Positions 7,233 through 15,953 of a DNA stretch of 64,000 nt are shown here, piece after piece. The notes below the pieces were generated by a model, which was not told the DNA's origin, searched no databases, and saw only the letters and a program-made list of their open reading frames with translations. Source of the DNA: Oleidesulfovibrio alaskensis DSM 16109. Lineage in GTDB: Bacteria; Desulfobacterota; Desulfovibrionia; Desulfovibrionales; Desulfovibrionaceae. Both the position numbers and the translations under genes were made by a program. The DNA is taken from NCBI RefSeq assembly GCF_000482745.1, contig NZ_AXWQ01000013.1, positions 1 to 64,000 on the forward strand, given 5' to 3'. Position 1 is the stretch's first letter. Each line of letters begins with the position of its first letter.

Positions 7233-9842
7233 CTAGGCAGTTTTTTTCTTTGTACCGCCCGCCTTTTCAGGCCTCGCGGCTGGTTTTTTCTTCTTTGCTC
7301 CGGCGGCTGCGGGACGCGCGCCGCGTTTTGCGTTTTTACCGCCTGCGGAATTGCCTGAAGCTCCGGCCGTTTTTTTGCCGGTCCTGCCTCCGGAAGAACG
7401 ACGTGACCTGCCACGTGCGGGCTTGCCGCTGGCGGCGGGGCGGTCATCTGCATCATCGGCAACAATCAAGGAACCATCCTCGGCACGTACCAGCACATCC
7501 GCATCACCGGACTGCGCTGCGGGGGCCTGAAAGTCTTCGTGCTCCTGCGGTGCCCCGCCCTGCGCCCTCAGGCGTGCTTCCGCCTTGCGGGCCTGCGCGG
7601 CAACGGTCATACCTTTCCTGTCACCGGAACCGCCACGGCGCCGGTCACGCTCTGCGGAACGGTTTCCCTCTTTACGCTGCGGCACACGGCTGTCTTCATG
7701 CTCCAGCAGTTCAAGGTCAACCTCAAGCCGGGGTACATTGATGCCGGAAAGCAGCACCCGCACGCTCTGACCCAGCCGGAAGGTTCTTCCCGTACGCTCG
7801 CCCATCAGCTCCTGACGTTCGGGGATGAACTCATAGTAATCGTCATGCAGCAGAGAAAGACGCACAAGTCCTTCCGCCATGACCTCACCGAGTTCCACCC
7901 AGAAGCCGAAATCGGAAACACCGGAAATAACACCGCTGAATTCCTCGCCCACACGGTCACGCAGGTACAGCACGGTGATACGTTTTAAAATTTCCCGCTC
8001 TGCTTCCATACCCGCCCTTTCGCGGATATTCAGCTGATCGCCGATACGCAGCAGCGTGCGCGGCGCAGGCGGCGGCGTGGCACCGGCAAGTCCCAGCGCG
8101 TGCTTAAGCGCCCTGTGCACCACCAGATCGGCATAACGGCGGATGGGAGAGGTGAAATGGCAGTAACACTCTGATGCCAGACCGAAATGGCCTTCCAGGT
8201 CCGGTGTATACCGTGCCTGCATCATGGTGCGCAGTGCCAGCCTGTTTACCAGAAACTCCTGCTCTGTTCCTTCGGCCGCATGCAGCAGCGTCTGCAGCTG
8301 GGCGGCACCGGCCTGAGGCGGCACCTTGTGCGCCAGCGCCGTGCCGCGCATGAGCTTGAAGAAGTTCTCCAGCTTGTCAATGTCCGGCGCAGGGTGCACA
8401 CGGTACAGCAGGCCTGTTTCTTTTTCCGTCAGAAAACGGGCCACCGCCTCGTTGGCGGCTATCATGAATTCCTCGATCATCTGGTGACCGAAATGGCGCA
8501 CACGGCGGCCGATATCGACTGTTTCGCCGTAAATGTTAAAAATAATTTCCGGTTCAGGCAGATCAAAATCGAGCGACCCCCTGTCACGCCGCCTGCGCTT
8601 CAGCACGCGCGCCAGTTGCTCCGCCTGTTCAAGCATGGGCAGCACAGGCCCCAGCAGCTTGCGCTCGTGCGGGTCTTTCTGCAGCACGGCCCTGTTCACC
8701 TGCCCGTAGGTAAGGCGTGCCTTGCTTTCAATAACAGCGGGATAAAAGCGGCTTTTGCCCGGAGTTCCGTCGGCGTAAAAATACACCTCGGCCACCATGG
8801 CAAGACGCGGCACCCGCGGATTGAGGCTGCATAATCCGTTCGAAAGCGCTTCGGGAAACATGGGCTCGACAGACTGCGGAAAATAATATGAGTTGGCTCT
8901 GGTCAGCGCTTCCTCGTCCAGTGCGGTGCGCGGCTGCACATAATGGCTCACATCCGCTATGGCCACCCACAGCCGCCAGCCGTCGTGTTGCTCTTCCACA
9001 TAGACGGCGTCGTCAAAATCGCGGGCTTTGGCACCGTCTATGGTCACGAAATCCACATGCCGCAAATCCACACGACCGGCGAAATCGTCCTCGGATGGCT
9101 GGTCGGGCAATGCCGCGGCCTGATCCAGAACCTCCTGCGGAAACTCCGTGGGCACGTTATGATTCAGCTTGACCAGCACTTCCTGTGTGGAAACATCCTC
9201 TTCCACACCCAGACTTTCAACGGCCACACCGGACCACAGGTTGGGTTCCAGCCGTTCGCCCGGTTCGACCAGCAACAGCTCGTTTTTACGCGGTTTGCCG
9301 TCCAGAGCCCCCCTGCTGACAAGCATGCTGAACCTAAGACGTGTGTCGGCAGGCTGCGCCAGCACACCGGCTTTGCCCATCAGCTTGACCACACGGGCGG
9401 GTACAAGCTCGTGCCCGCGTTCAAGTACGCGCACAATACGGCCTTCGGGTTTTCTGCCTGCCCGCTCGGAAAGCAGCGCCACCATAACCTTGTCACCGTG
9501 CCATGCCTGCCCCATCTGCGCGGGACTGATAAAAATATCGGCCCGGCGCTTGTCTTCGGGCAAAACAAAGCCCACTCCTGAGCGCTGCACTTCCAGCGTG
9601 CCGGTAACCATTTTCAACTGTTCCGCCAGACCCCACGAGCCGCCGCGCAGCTGCAGAATGCGCCCTTTGGCCCGCAGGTCTTCCAGCGCTTCCTCCAGCG
9701 CCGCCCTGTAGCTTTTGCTCAGTCCCAGCAGCCGGAAGAAATCCTGCAGTTTAAGAGGGCGTTTTTCGTCCTTGAACAGTTGCAGCAGATCACCGCTGCG
9801 TACAGGCAGACTCTCGGCCTGCTTTCTTTTCTTTTTACCCAT
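7233..9842 (-). CDS. rnr: ribonuclease R
   Basis: A 3'-5' processive hydrolytic exoribonuclease of the RNB family, 869 aa. An N-terminal winged-helix/cold-shock part leads to the RNB catalytic domain with the acidic DFDDAVYV motif near residue 275 and HFTSPIRRYADL further on. An S1 domain (about 639-715) follows, ending in LELLEHEDS. The last 150 residues form a low-complexity tail rich in Lys, Arg, Ala and Gly, longer than the basic tail of E. coli RNase R; such tails bind ribosomes or RNA in the family. GAGG lies 7 nt before the ATG. lpxK lies upstream on the same strand but is separated by a terminator. Confidence 0.97.
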   Translation of the reverse strand: MGKKKRKQAESLPVRSGDLLQLFKDEKRPLKLQDFFRLLGLSKSYRAALEEALEDLRAKGRILQLRGGSWGLAEQLKMVTGTLEVQRSGVGFVLPEDKRRADIFISPAQMGQAWHGDKVMVALLSERAGRKPEGRIVRVLERGHELVPARVVKLMGKAGVLAQPADTRLRFSMLVSRGALDGKPRKNELLLVEPGERLEPNLWSGVAVESLGVEEDVSTQEVLVKLNHNVPTEFPQEVLDQAAALPDQPSEDDFAGRVDLRHVDFVTIDGAKARDFDDAVYVEEQHDGWRLWVAIADVSHYVQPRTALDEEALTRANSYYFPQSVEPMFPEALSNGLCSLNPRVPRLAMVAEVYFYADGTPGKSRFYPAVIESKARLTYGQVNRAVLQKDPHERKLLGPVLPMLEQAEQLARVLKRRRRDRGSLDFDLPEPEIIFNIYGETVDIGRRVRHFGHQMIEEFMIAANEAVARFLTEKETGLLYRVHPAPDIDKLENFFKLMRGTALAHKVPPQAGAAQLQTLLHAAEGTEQEFLVNRLALRTMMQARYTPDLEGHFGLASECYCHFTSPIRRYADLVVHRALKHALGLAGATPPPAPRTLLRIGDQLNIRERAGMEAEREILKRITVLYLRDRVGEEFSGVISGVSDFGFWVELGEVMAEGLVRLSLLHDDYYEFIPERQELMGERTGRTFRLGQSVRVLLSGINVPRLEVDLELLEHEDSRVPQRKEGNRSAERDRRRGGSGDRKGMTVAAQARKAEARLRAQGGAPQEHEDFQAPAAQSGDADVLVRAEDGSLIVADDADDRPAASGKPARGRSRRSSGGRTGKKTAGASGNSAGGKNAKRGARPAAAGAKKKKPAARPEKAGGTKKKTA

Positions 9843-10086
9843 AAAAAAACCTCATGAATCCGGAATGAAAACAAGCCGGAAACGTATAAAAATTTGTAAC
9901 CGGATCATCCCTGCCCGGCATTGAGCCGCGGGAAGTACCGGCAAGGACGGCAGCCCTCTGCCCGCTTTCTGTAAAGAAAAAAGCCTGAGGGGTGCCTGTC
10001 TGCATCAGATGCCGGCATACCGCTGCAAGCGGCATGAAAGGCATGCAGACCGCGGCCGGTGCAAACCGGCCCCGAAAGAACCTTTG
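9843..10086 (-). other. rnr upstream region with foldable sequence
   Basis: No gene is seen between rnr and the lpxK terminator. The stretch can fold: arms GTCTGCAT (9998-10005) and ATGCAGAC (10043-10050) enclose smaller hairpins (CCGCT/AGCGG), and next to them is a 7-bp stem with a GCAA loop (10054-10071). The rnr promoter must lie here; a TATACG with weak -35 partners occurs near 9885 on the minus strand but is not convincing. Confidence 0.35.
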
Positions 10087-10112
10087 AAAAACCGGCAGCT
10101 GTCATGCTGCCG
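10087..10112 (-). terminator. intrinsic terminator of lpxK
   Basis: On the minus strand a CGGCAGC/GCTGCCG stem (10112-10106 with 10099-10093) is followed after one G by TTTTT (10091-10087), about 50 bp after the lpxK stop. Confidence 0.6.
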
Positions 10113-10164
10113 TCATCCGGCAACATGCGGACATACGCCACCGTATATCCGGCATGCCGCACCT

Positions 10165-11235
10165 TCAGCGCAGGCCTGCCAGCCGTTGCCAGCGGCACTG
10201 CCACCATTGCGCAAAACCTTCACCGGCCTGCCCTGCCGGAGGTTGCGCGTTCCATACGGAATGAAAATTTGTCTCCAGCGACAGGGTCCACACCGGAACC
10301 CCGCACGGTGCCGTCAGTTTTACCGCATCTTTGGGAGTACACACCAGCGGCAGCCCGTAACCGGCCATGCGATCCATGTCCGCCTGTGTATACCCGTGAT
10401 GGTCGGCAAACACATGATGCCTGACGGGATCATACCCTAAAAAACTGCTGACGGTAACTGCAACCTGAGCAGGGTCGCCCACACCGCTGAAAAGCACATA
10501 CGGCGCCCCCGCAGGCAGCTGCGCACCTTCATGCGCACCGCAGACAGGTATCAGGGCGCCGGGCCGCAGTGAAAAACCGAACACCGGCACTCCGAAGCTG
10601 CCCAGCCGGTTCTCAAAATCCGGAACAAGACCGGAAAACTCACCGCTGCCGCACTTTATGCAGAACGCCGCTGCGCGTGAGAGGGCTTCCGGCCCTTCGC
10701 GCCATGAACCGGCAGGCAATACACGCCCCCATTCCGCGTGCAGATCATCTTTTTTCAGCAGAACCAGATCAGTATCGCGGGCTACCTGCACATGCTGGAA
10801 TCCGTCATCCAGCACAAAAAAATCGGGAGCCAGCCGCTCCTGCGCCCAACGGGCGGACCGGCTGCGCACAGGGTCCACTACCACAGTGGCCTGCGGACAG
10901 CTGCGCGCCAGCATCAGCGGTTCGTCCCCCGCATGTGCCGCAGAGCTTTGCGGCGTCACCACATAAGGCAGTCCGGGCGGCGAAGCCTTGTAACCGCGCG
11001 TCAGCACCACGGCGTGCAGGCCGTGTACGGCAGCCCACTGCAGCAACCACTGCACCACCGGCGTCTTGCCGCTGCCGCCCCAGCCGATGTTGCCCACGGA
11101 AACACACGGAACATCAGTGCCGCAGGCGGCGCCGTTTTCGTACCGGCGTCTGCGCGCCCGCATCAATACACGATATGCCGCGCCCAGCGGACGCAGCAGG
11201 GGGTAAAGAGATTTCTGCAACGGCAGAGAAGACAT
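10165..11235 (-). CDS. lpxK: tetraacyldisaccharide 4'-kinase LpxK
   Basis: LpxK phosphorylates the 4' position of the lipid A disaccharide precursor at the inner membrane. This 356-aa protein has an N-terminal amphipathic segment, the Walker A GNIGWGGSGKTP near residues 48-59, the family LTRGY motif, and the LDDGFQH motif with its catalytic acidic residues. Length fits the family (about 330 aa). It stands alone between two terminators. Its presence shows that the organism makes canonical lipid A. Confidence 0.96.
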   Translation of the reverse strand: MSSLPLQKSLYPLLRPLGAAYRVLMRARRRRYENGAACGTDVPCVSVGNIGWGGSGKTPVVQWLLQWAAVHGLHAVVLTRGYKASPPGLPYVVTPQSSAAHAGDEPLMLARSCPQATVVVDPVRSRSARWAQERLAPDFFVLDDGFQHVQVARDTDLVLLKKDDLHAEWGRVLPAGSWREGPEALSRAAAFCIKCGSGEFSGLVPDFENRLGSFGVPVFGFSLRPGALIPVCGAHEGAQLPAGAPYVLFSGVGDPAQVAVTVSSFLGYDPVRHHVFADHHGYTQADMDRMAGYGLPLVCTPKDAVKLTAPCGVPVWTLSLETNFHSVWNAQPPAGQAGEGFAQWWQCRWQRLAGLR

Positions 11236-11246
11236 GCAGCCACCAC

Positions 11247-11270
11247 AAAAAAGGGAGCCTCACGGCTCCC
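11247..11270 (-). terminator. intrinsic terminator after the BI-1 family gene
   Basis: Minus-strand stem GGGAGCC/GGCTCCC (11270-11264 with 11259-11253), 4-nt loop, followed by six T residues (11252-11247). It lies 20 bp after the BI-1 gene stop and 12 bp before the lpxK start. Confidence 0.85.
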
Positions 11271-11290
11271 TTCGTGTACTCATTTGACGG

Positions 11291-11992
11291 TTAATCCCGT
11301 GCTCCGCCGAAGAGCCTGAGAAGCATCAGGAACAGGTTGATAAAATCAAGGTACAACCGCAACGCGCCAAGAATGGTTCCGCGGCGTATGGCCACCGGAT
11401 CATCCATGGGAGCGGTTTCACCCATCTGGCGCAGCTGCTGGCTATCGTACGCGGTAAGCCCGGTAAACACAATGACGCCGATGGCGCTGATAACCAGCTC
11501 CATCATGGAGCTGCCGAGGAAGATATTAACCACCGAGGCGATAAGAATACCGATAAGCCCCATGAACATGAAGCTGCCCATGGATGTAAGGTCGCGTTTG
11601 GTGGTCATGCCATACACCGTCATGGCGCCGAACATGGCCGCCGCGGTGACAAAAGCCTGAAAAACCGAAGCTGTGGCATAAACAATGAGTACGCTGGAGA
11701 GCACAACGCCGTTCAGCGCGCTGTACACCATAAACAGCGTGGTTGCCGTGCCTGCAGACATGGTGCCGATGCGGGCCGACATATAAAACACCAGCCCCAC
11801 AAGGCCGATCATAAGCACAAGAGGCAGCATGGGGGTGCCGAAAATAAGCTGCAGCAGCGCGGGGCTGCTGGCCACCGCAAAAGCGGATACGGCTGTTACG
11901 GCCAGTCCTGCCGCCATCCACTGGTACACGCCGCGCATGAAGGCATTGACGACTTCAGTACGGCTCTGGCTGCGCTGGGCGGTTCTCAACAT
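11291..11992 (-). CDS. Bax inhibitor-1 (YccA/BI-1) family membrane protein
   Basis: A 233-aa polytopic protein with about seven hydrophobic segments and the family C-terminal pattern TGLTAYDSQQLRQM followed by ALRLYLDFINLFLMLLR. Bacterial relatives such as YccA interact with FtsH, and YetJ is a pH-dependent calcium channel; the role here is unknown. The start is placed at ATG 11992 because AAGGAGG stands 10 nt before it; longer in-frame extensions have no such site. It is a single-gene unit. Confidence 0.92.
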   Translation of the reverse strand: MLRTAQRSQSRTEVVNAFMRGVYQWMAAGLAVTAVSAFAVASSPALLQLIFGTPMLPLVLMIGLVGLVFYMSARIGTMSAGTATTLFMVYSALNGVVLSSVLIVYATASVFQAFVTAAAMFGAMTVYGMTTKRDLTSMGSFMFMGLIGILIASVVNIFLGSSMMELVISAIGVIVFTGLTAYDSQQLRQMGETAPMDDPVAIRRGTILGALRLYLDFINLFLMLLRLFGGARD

Positions 11993-12135
11993 TGTAATTA
12001 TCCCTCCTTGGGAAATTGAATACAAATTTTTAACGGGCCTGCCCTGTCTGCAAAAGCGGCAGGCGCGTGCAACGCATCCGGCGGAACCGGGTGCGAAACA
12101 GGGTTCTACCGGGTGCGGTACCGGCAGGTGCGTTG

Positions 12136-12144
12136 TGATATAAT
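12136..12144 (+). promoter_or_regulatory. candidate extended -10 promoter
   Basis: TGATATAAT is a perfect extended -10 element (TG-N-TATAAT). No good -35 is present, as is common for this class. It would start a transcript with a leader of about 130 nt for the DsrE-like gene at 12280. The rest of 11993-12279 holds nothing else that I can support. Confidence 0.45.
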
Positions 12145-12279
12145 GGGTAACAACGCTTGCACCGCTTGGCAAGGGTAGAACAATATGGAACAATGCCCGC
12201 AGTAAGTAAAGTTCCGTCTCTGACGGCTGAACCTCTGCGCTCCGGCACCCCGGCTGCCGGACACCCAACGGGAGCTGCC

Positions 12280-12627
12280 ATGTCTTATTCCGTCGTATTT
12301 CATGTTGACCTTGCCGACCCGGCCCGTCTGGGGCTGGCTCTGACCAATATCGACAACTACCTGAACGCCCTGCCCGAAGAGCAGTTTGAAACAGTCATGG
12401 TTGTCAACGGCCCCGCGGTGCAGCTTTTTAAAACCGCTGAAGCCCCGCATGCCGCGCAAATCAAGGCATTGCAGGAACGCGGAGCCTCTTTCCGCCTGTG
12501 CGCCAATGCGCTGCGCAAATTCGACATAGCCCGGCAGGATCTGCTGGCAGACTGCATTGTCGTGCCCGCGGGCGTGGTTGAAATAGTGCAGCTGCAGCAG
12601 AAAGGATTCGCCTATATAAAACCCTGA
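12280..12627 (+). CDS. DsrE/DsrF-like family protein
   Basis: A 115-aa soluble protein with the small alpha/beta look of the DsrE-like fold: an N-terminal strand YSVVFHVD, a long helix, the central strand TVMVVNGPAVQL, the FRLCANALRK segment with a Cys in the position where many family members carry a conserved Cys, and VVPAGVVEIVQLQQKGF near the end. Relatives include sulfur-relay proteins and many of unknown role. GGAG precedes the ATG by 5 nt. A strong terminator follows, so the gene is monocistronic. Confidence 0.75.
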   Translation: MSYSVVFHVDLADPARLGLALTNIDNYLNALPEEQFETVMVVNGPAVQLFKTAEAPHAAQIKALQERGASFRLCANALRKFDIARQDLLADCIVVPAGVVEIVQLQQKGFAYIKP

Positions 12628-12633
12628 CGTAAC

Positions 12634-12669
12634 GCGGCGGCCGCCACATGCGGGCCGCCGCGCACTTTT
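12634..12669 (+). terminator. intrinsic terminator
   Basis: A 9-bp GC-only stem GCGGCGGCC/GGCCGCCGC (12634-12642, 12653-12661) followed by GCACTTTTT, starting 7 bp after the DsrE-like gene. Confidence 0.8.
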
Positions 12670-12764
12670 TGCGCACCTGCCTGTCCGCCGCTGCAAAAAC
12701 GGTGTATGCTGACTGTGTTTACCGGCGCCCTGCCAAGACATCTTTACCGCTCCGGAGGTCCGGC

Positions 12765-15080
12765 ATGGACAAATACCTGTGCATTCACGGCCATTTTTAC
12801 CAGCCCCCCCGCGAAGACCCGTGGCTGGGCACCGTGCTGCCCGAAGGCAGCGCCGCACCGGCCTGCAACTGGAACGAGCGCATACTGCGTGAAAGCTATG
12901 CCCCCATGGGCTGGGCACGCAGGCTGGACGGCTCCGGACGCATTGCAGACATATTGAACTGCTATGAATGGATCAGCTTCAATGCCGGCCCGACCCTGAT
13001 GCGCTGGCTGGAACGAGATGATCCGCACACCTATGCCCGCATGCTGGAAGCCGACAGGCTGAGCATGTCGCGCTGGGGCCACGGCAACGCACTGGCGCAG
13101 GTCTATCACCACATCATTATGCCGCTGGCCGGCAAGGAACAACGCAGGCTGGAAATACAATGGGCACTTGACGACTTCGCCCATCGTTTCGGCAGACAGG
13201 CCGAAGGCATGTGGCTGGCAGAAAGCGCCGCAGACACCGCTACACTGGAAGAACTGGCTGCACACGGAGTGCGTTTCACCGTGCTGGCTCCCCGGCAGGC
13301 CCGCCGGATCTGCACGCCGGACGGCAGCTGGAACGCCGTGGACGAACATTCTCTGGATGTAAGACGGCCCTATCGTATAGATCTGCCTTCCGGCGCCAGC
13401 ATCACTGTATTTTTCTATCACGGTGCCATCTCGCGCGCCGTGGCGTTTGAAAAGCTGCTGCGCGACGGAGAAAGCTTCTGGCACCGCATAGCCGCAGCAG
13501 CAGGCGAAGGTCTGCTGACACTGTGCACAGACGGAGAAACCTACGGCCACCACTCCACCTTCGGCGAGATGGCACTGGCCCACGTCCTTGCGCAGGCCTA
13601 TTCCGGCAGAGACGGCATCCGCCCCACCAACATGGCGGCCTTTCTGGCCCGGCACCCTGCAGAATGGCGCGCAGAACTGCACGAACCATCCTCGTGGAGC
13701 TGCGTTCACGGCGTGGAACGCTGGCGTTCGGACTGCGGCTGCACGGACGGCGGGCATCCCGGCTGGAATCAGGCATGGCGCAAACCGCTACGGGACGCAC
13801 TGGACATTGCAAGCCATGCTGTTGACGCCCATTTCGAAAGCAAGGCACCGGCTCTTTTCACAAACCCGCAACAGGCGCTCTCCGGTTTCGGACTGGTGCT
13901 GTGCGGTGCGGAGCAGCGGCAGGACTTCGCCGCGCGGCATATCATGCTGTCAGCTGATGACGCCGCGGCCGGTTCAGCTTGGAAACTGCTGACCATGAAA
14001 GAACAGATGCTGGCCGCATATGCCAGCTGCGCCTGGTTTTTTGACGAGCTTTCGCGCATCGAACCGGTCAACGCTCTGACCTATGCCCTGCGGGCACTGG
14101 AAATCCGGCGCCAGACAGGCGGCGGAGACATTCCCGAAGAGTTTCTGCGGCAGCTTGAAAAGGCCCTGTCAAACAAGCCGGAAGAAGGCACCGGCAGAAC
14201 CATTTTTGAAAACCGCGTGCTCCCGCGCTGCGAAACACAGGCATCGCTGGTGCTGCAGGCCCTGCTGACCACAGCCTATCAGGGGAGACTGCAGGCCGGA
14301 GTACCGGCCTGTGCCTCGTGGCCGGCAGTGGATGTGGAAATAACAGTCGTTCCCGCCGGCACGGACGGGCAACCCGCGGAAAACAGCCGGAACGCGCCCG
14401 CCGCCAGCGGCACGGCCCGGATACGCTGGCATCCCGCGGCATGGGATCAGCCGTTCAGCTGGGAGCTGTGCAACACCTGCGGCCGGACGCTCCGGCGCGG
14501 CGGCAACATTCTGCTGTCGCCGCCCGACGGTCTGCAGGTTACGGTGACCGGCACACAGGGGGGCGACTCGTCGTGCGGCTTTGACCAGCTGCCATGGAAC
14601 AAAAAACAGGCGCTGGCCATGACATACATTCTGCATTCGGTGGCCCAGCGGCGGGCGGATGCGCTGGCCCGCACGCCCGATGCCCTTGCCCTGTTCCTGC
14701 CGTGGGAGGAAGCGCAGCAGGATCAGCCGGACGCACACCTGTGGGAGGAATTTGCGCCGGAAATGCTGCTGGCGCTGGCCACCGGAACGGGCCCGCAGGA
14801 CGCCCGCGCACAGGCCGCCGCGGCATGGCTTTACAAGGTGGAACTGCCGGCAGGTGCGCGCCGCAGGCTGGAAGCAACAGCCCAGCAGACCGCGTTGAAA
14901 CTGCTGGAGTCCCCTGTGCAGTGGACGGCGCTGGAAAAACTGGTACGCACCCTGTCGGAACATGTGGCCGGACTGGACTGGTGGCCCGTGCAGAACCGCG
15001 TATGGGCCATGCGTCCGTGGAACGCGCAGGCAGGTGCGGCAGCCCGCGCGCTGGGATTCAGGCCGGACGAGCCGCAGTAG
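12765..15080 (+). CDS. glycoside hydrolase family 57 protein (DUF3536-containing)
   Basis: A 771-aa cytoplasmic enzyme. The N-terminus carries the GH57 opening HGHFYQPPREDPW; the MWLAESA motif near residue 150 supplies the likely nucleophile Glu, and CTDGETYGHH near residue 255 the likely acid/base Asp. The long C-terminal part matches the DUF3536 type of GH57 proteins, with the WRSDCGC segment. GH57 enzymes act on alpha-glucans (amylases, branching enzymes), so a role in glycogen-type storage polymer metabolism is plausible; exact substrate is unknown. GGAGG precedes ATG 12765; earlier in-frame codons overlap the previous terminator. Confidence 0.88.
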   Translation: MDKYLCIHGHFYQPPREDPWLGTVLPEGSAAPACNWNERILRESYAPMGWARRLDGSGRIADILNCYEWISFNAGPTLMRWLERDDPHTYARMLEADRLSMSRWGHGNALAQVYHHIIMPLAGKEQRRLEIQWALDDFAHRFGRQAEGMWLAESAADTATLEELAAHGVRFTVLAPRQARRICTPDGSWNAVDEHSLDVRRPYRIDLPSGASITVFFYHGAISRAVAFEKLLRDGESFWHRIAAAAGEGLLTLCTDGETYGHHSTFGEMALAHVLAQAYSGRDGIRPTNMAAFLARHPAEWRAELHEPSSWSCVHGVERWRSDCGCTDGGHPGWNQAWRKPLRDALDIASHAVDAHFESKAPALFTNPQQALSGFGLVLCGAEQRQDFAARHIMLSADDAAAGSAWKLLTMKEQMLAAYASCAWFFDELSRIEPVNALTYALRALEIRRQTGGGDIPEEFLRQLEKALSNKPEEGTGRTIFENRVLPRCETQASLVLQALLTTAYQGRLQAGVPACASWPAVDVEITVVPAGTDGQPAENSRNAPAASGTARIRWHPAAWDQPFSWELCNTCGRTLRRGGNILLSPPDGLQVTVTGTQGGDSSCGFDQLPWNKKQALAMTYILHSVAQRRADALARTPDALALFLPWEEAQQDQPDAHLWEEFAPEMLLALATGTGPQDARAQAAAAWLYKVELPAGARRRLEATAQQTALKLLESPVQWTALEKLVRTLSEHVAGLDWWPVQNRVWAMRPWNAQAGAAARALGFRPDEPQ

Positions 15081-15126
15081 TCCGCGCGCAGCGGTGTTCC
15101 CCGATATGATGTTTCCGTACACAAAA

Positions 15127-15155
15127 ACGCCGCAGCAAATGCTGCGGCGTTTTTT
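15127..15155. terminator. bidirectional intrinsic terminator
   Basis: An 11-bp stem ACGCCGCAGCA/TGCTGCGGCGT with a 2-nt loop, flanked by an A run on the left and TTTTTT on the right, so it can work on both strands. It ends the GH57 gene and could stop leftward transcripts. Confidence 0.85.
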
Positions 15156-15190
15156 GTCTGCAATAAAAACCGCGGCGACCGATAGCGTAT

Positions 15191-15282
15191 GCCCCTACAG
15201 GAACCGGCAGCATCCCCCCACAACGACCGGCAGCATGCCACTACAGGGAACGGCGGCATGACCCTACAGAGACCGGCGGCAA
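15191..15282. repeat. four tandem copies of an imperfect 23-bp repeat
   Basis: Units begin at 15191, 15214, 15237 and 15260, each exactly 23 bp and ending in GGCAGCAT or GGCGGCAT (the last in GGCGGCAA). The shared core is roughly CCCCTACAG-GACCGGC. Neighbouring units differ at several bases, so the array is old or relaxed. It sits between the GH57 terminator and the 3' end of the CBS gene and codes for nothing that I can see. Confidence 0.8.
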
Positions 15283-15288
15283 GCGCGG

Positions 15289-15765
15289 TCAGGTCATCTC
15301 GCCGCTTATTTCACGGTACAGGTCGGTAATCATCACCACACCGATGACCTTGGGTCCTTCTTTGACCACGGCATAGCTGCGGCCACGCTGTACTATCTGT
15401 TCCAGCACCAGCGGCAGGGGCTCATCAGGCCGCAGCACGGTCACATGCCTGTCCATTATCTTGCTGACAGGGGTTGAGCCGGCAACTTTACAGGCGTTGT
15501 GAAACACCCTGTCAAAACCGCTTTCGTCAAATCCGTTCAAGGCACTGCCGCGCAGCAGATGCCTTTCCATAAAACGCATGGTGTCCCATACGGAAATTGC
15601 ACCGGCAAAACTGCCGCCCTCATCGTTGACCAGAGCGCAGATACAGGCGGAATCCCGCGCCTGAAATTCTCTGAGGCGGCGCATGGCCTCGGCCAGTGAA
15701 TCGGTGGTGCGGACAACGGGAAACTCTTCCCGGGCTATATCCCAGGCTCGTTTACGTAACAGCAT
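15289..15765 (-). CDS. CBS-domain-pair protein
   Basis: A 158-aa protein consisting of little more than two CBS motifs: the first spans roughly residues 10-65 (FPVVRTTDSLAEAMRRL, then CICALVNDEGG) and the second roughly 98-155 (VSKIMDRHVTVLRPDEPLPLVLE, then YAVVKEGPKVIGVVMITDL). Stand-alone CBS pairs bind adenine nucleotides and sense energy state. The start ATG 15765 is preceded by GGAGGA; a longer upstream frame exists but lacks a ribosome site. The 23-bp repeat array begins 6 bp beyond its stop. Confidence 0.88.
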   Translation of the reverse strand: MLLRKRAWDIAREEFPVVRTTDSLAEAMRRLREFQARDSACICALVNDEGGSFAGAISVWDTMRFMERHLLRGSALNGFDESGFDRVFHNACKVAGSTPVSKIMDRHVTVLRPDEPLPLVLEQIVQRGRSYAVVKEGPKVIGVVMITDLYREISGEMT

Positions 15766-15953
15766 ATCAGGCTCCTCCGCGCAGACCGCCCGTGCCCCAG
15801 CGGCCCGCAGAAAACTGTTTGGCAAAGCGGACACCCCTGTCCGCAGAACGGCGCAGCAACGCCCTTTGCAGCGTATATACAGCACCACCATACAGCAGGG
15901 CTGCAAAAAAATCCATAAGAACGGCAGATTGCACAAGCACCCTATGCAACATT

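Noticed and set aside
10040..10080. Possible cobalamin riboswitch (GCCGGTGCAAACCGGCC stretch)
   Set aside because: The conserved B12 box and adjoining helices are missing on both strands, and the flanking genes (rnr, lpxK) do not fit.
15191..15282. CRISPR array
   Set aside because: The units are contiguous without unique spacers, and no cas genes are in the window.
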